Position numbers and translations under genes: made by a program
Notes under the pieces: generated by a model
Databases searched by the model: none
What the model was told of the DNA's origin: nothing
Seen by the model: the letters and a program-made list of their open reading frames with translations, nothing else
IMG/VR virus record: IMGVR_UViG_3300001213_000048
Coordinates: 1 to 21,408 of that record
Strand: one strand, 5' to 3'
DNA: 21,408 bases
DNA from: a virus
Shown here: positions 21,042 through 21,408 of the stretch, piece after piece
How positions within the stretch are numbered: the stretch's first letter is position 1
Layout: each line of letters starts with the position of its first letter

Positions 21042-21254
21042 CTAGCACACCGTCGCGGCGCGGCGCACCTCGACTTCCACGGCGGGATCGGCCATGATCC
21101 CGGGGAATTCCTCCCGGAGGGTCGAGATCACTCGCTGCACGCTGTCCTCTATGAGTGGGGCCGGGCACGCCAGGCTGAGTTCTTGCTGCTCCCGCACCTT
21201 GTTGGTGGCCACCAGTTCCACCAGCCGCGCGTCAAACGCATCGAAGTCAGACAT
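21042..21254 (-). CDS. Hypothetical protein, 70 aa, leftward
   Basis: On the minus strand, ATG at 21254-21252 is preceded by AAGGAG, a strong Shine-Dalgarno with good spacing; the TAG is at 21044-21042. The protein is acidic and mostly helical (MSDFDAFDARLVELVATNKVREQQEL; LIEDSVQRVISTLREEFPGIM; VEVEVRRAATVC), with two isolated cysteines. No family was recognised. It overlaps the upstream leftward gene by eight bases (ATGTCTGA) and ends at a palindrome. It belongs to the region beyond the late operon, where leftward small genes of early or regulatory function are common. Confidence 0.72.
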   Translation of the reverse strand: MSDFDAFDARLVELVATNKVREQQELSLACPAPLIEDSVQRVISTLREEFPGIMADPAVEVEVRRAATVC

Positions 21255-21408
21255 TGCTTTTCTCCTTGATCAGCAGCTCAGCCGTCCGGGTGCAGTCCTC
21301 GCACTTGCACAGCACCCACGGGGCGTGCTGCGGCTGACTGACCCGGGTAGGCCAGTCGATCGCCGTGGGCAGTAGATCAGCCGGGTGGTATGTGGTCCGG
21401 CCGGGGGG
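21247..21408 (-). CDS. C-terminal part of a Cys-cluster protein, leftward (5' end outside window)
   Basis: The minus-strand frame is open from the window edge (21408) to a TGA at 21249-21247 and gives 53 residues with strong GC third positions. It ends HAPWVLCKCEDC, then TRTAELLIKEKSNV. The C-x-C-x-x-C cluster suggests a metal site. The stop overlaps the next gene's ATG, so the two are translated together. Function is unknown; the N-terminal part is not in the window. Confidence 0.6.
   Translation of the reverse strand, partial: PPGRTTYHPADLLPTAIDWPTRVSQPQHAPWVLCKCEDCTRTAELLIKEKSNV

Noticed and set aside
1-21408. CRISPR arrays, insertion sequences or transposase genes
   Set aside because: No regularly spaced repeats, terminal inverted repeats with a transposase frame, or DDE-type motifs were seen on either strand.

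Overview
This window is the late (structural and lysis) region of a tailed phage or prophage of a GC-rich actinobacterium. The evidence is a canonical siphovirus gene order, strongly G/C-biased third codon positions, frequent GTG starts, dense ATGA/GTGA overlaps, and protein families typical of actinobacteriophages: an HK97-type head, two paralogous tail-tube proteins, a frameshifted tail assembly chaperone and a DUF1906-like glycoside-hydrolase endolysin. The host genus cannot be read from the sequence. There is no cutinase-like LysB, so nothing points specifically to a mycolate-covered host.

Layout, left to right. 1-1439: the tail of a helix-turn-helix protein, a probable small terminase subunit and three small unknown genes linked by overlapping starts and stops. 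1436-7143: packaging and shell genes, namely large terminase, small membrane protein, a portal fused to a MuF-like domain, a ClpP/S14-type prohead protease, and the major capsid protein with its own N-terminal delta-like region. 7155-9742: a block bounded by two strong hairpins that holds beta-rich structural and decoration genes plus a fibre-type gene. 9767-11899: a zinc-ribbon miniprotein, then head-tail connector, HK97-gp10-like and tail terminator genes. 11896-14043: major tail protein, a conserved unknown, a second tail-tube paralogue and a tail assembly chaperone pair expressed through a -1 frameshift. 14030-18097: tape measure protein, a WG-repeat minor tail protein and a lower-GC tail fibre-type protein. 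18138-20968: a putative SGNH-hydrolase lipoprotein, the endolysin, a small conserved protein, a terminator, then three membrane-protein genes that probably form the holin group. 20977-21408: a strong terminator, a 26-bp palindrome and two leftward genes that begin an oppositely transcribed region.

All genes from 1 to 20968 lie on the + strand and could belong to one late transcript. The internal hairpins after the capsid gene, the decoration gene and the endolysin block probably tune transcript levels. The most interesting items are: the complete frameshift signal (CCCTTTG plus a 14-bp stem-loop after an 8-nt spacer); an in-frame internal start in the endolysin, exactly at the catalytic-domain boundary and behind a strong Shine-Dalgarno; the lipobox on the SGNH hydrolase; the portal-MuF fusion; and the hairpin-bounded decoration cassette containing a fibre-type protein. 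I see no unambiguous new defence or mobile system, no tRNA gene, no CRISPR array and no insertion sequence. No stretch longer than 300 bases lacks a gene.
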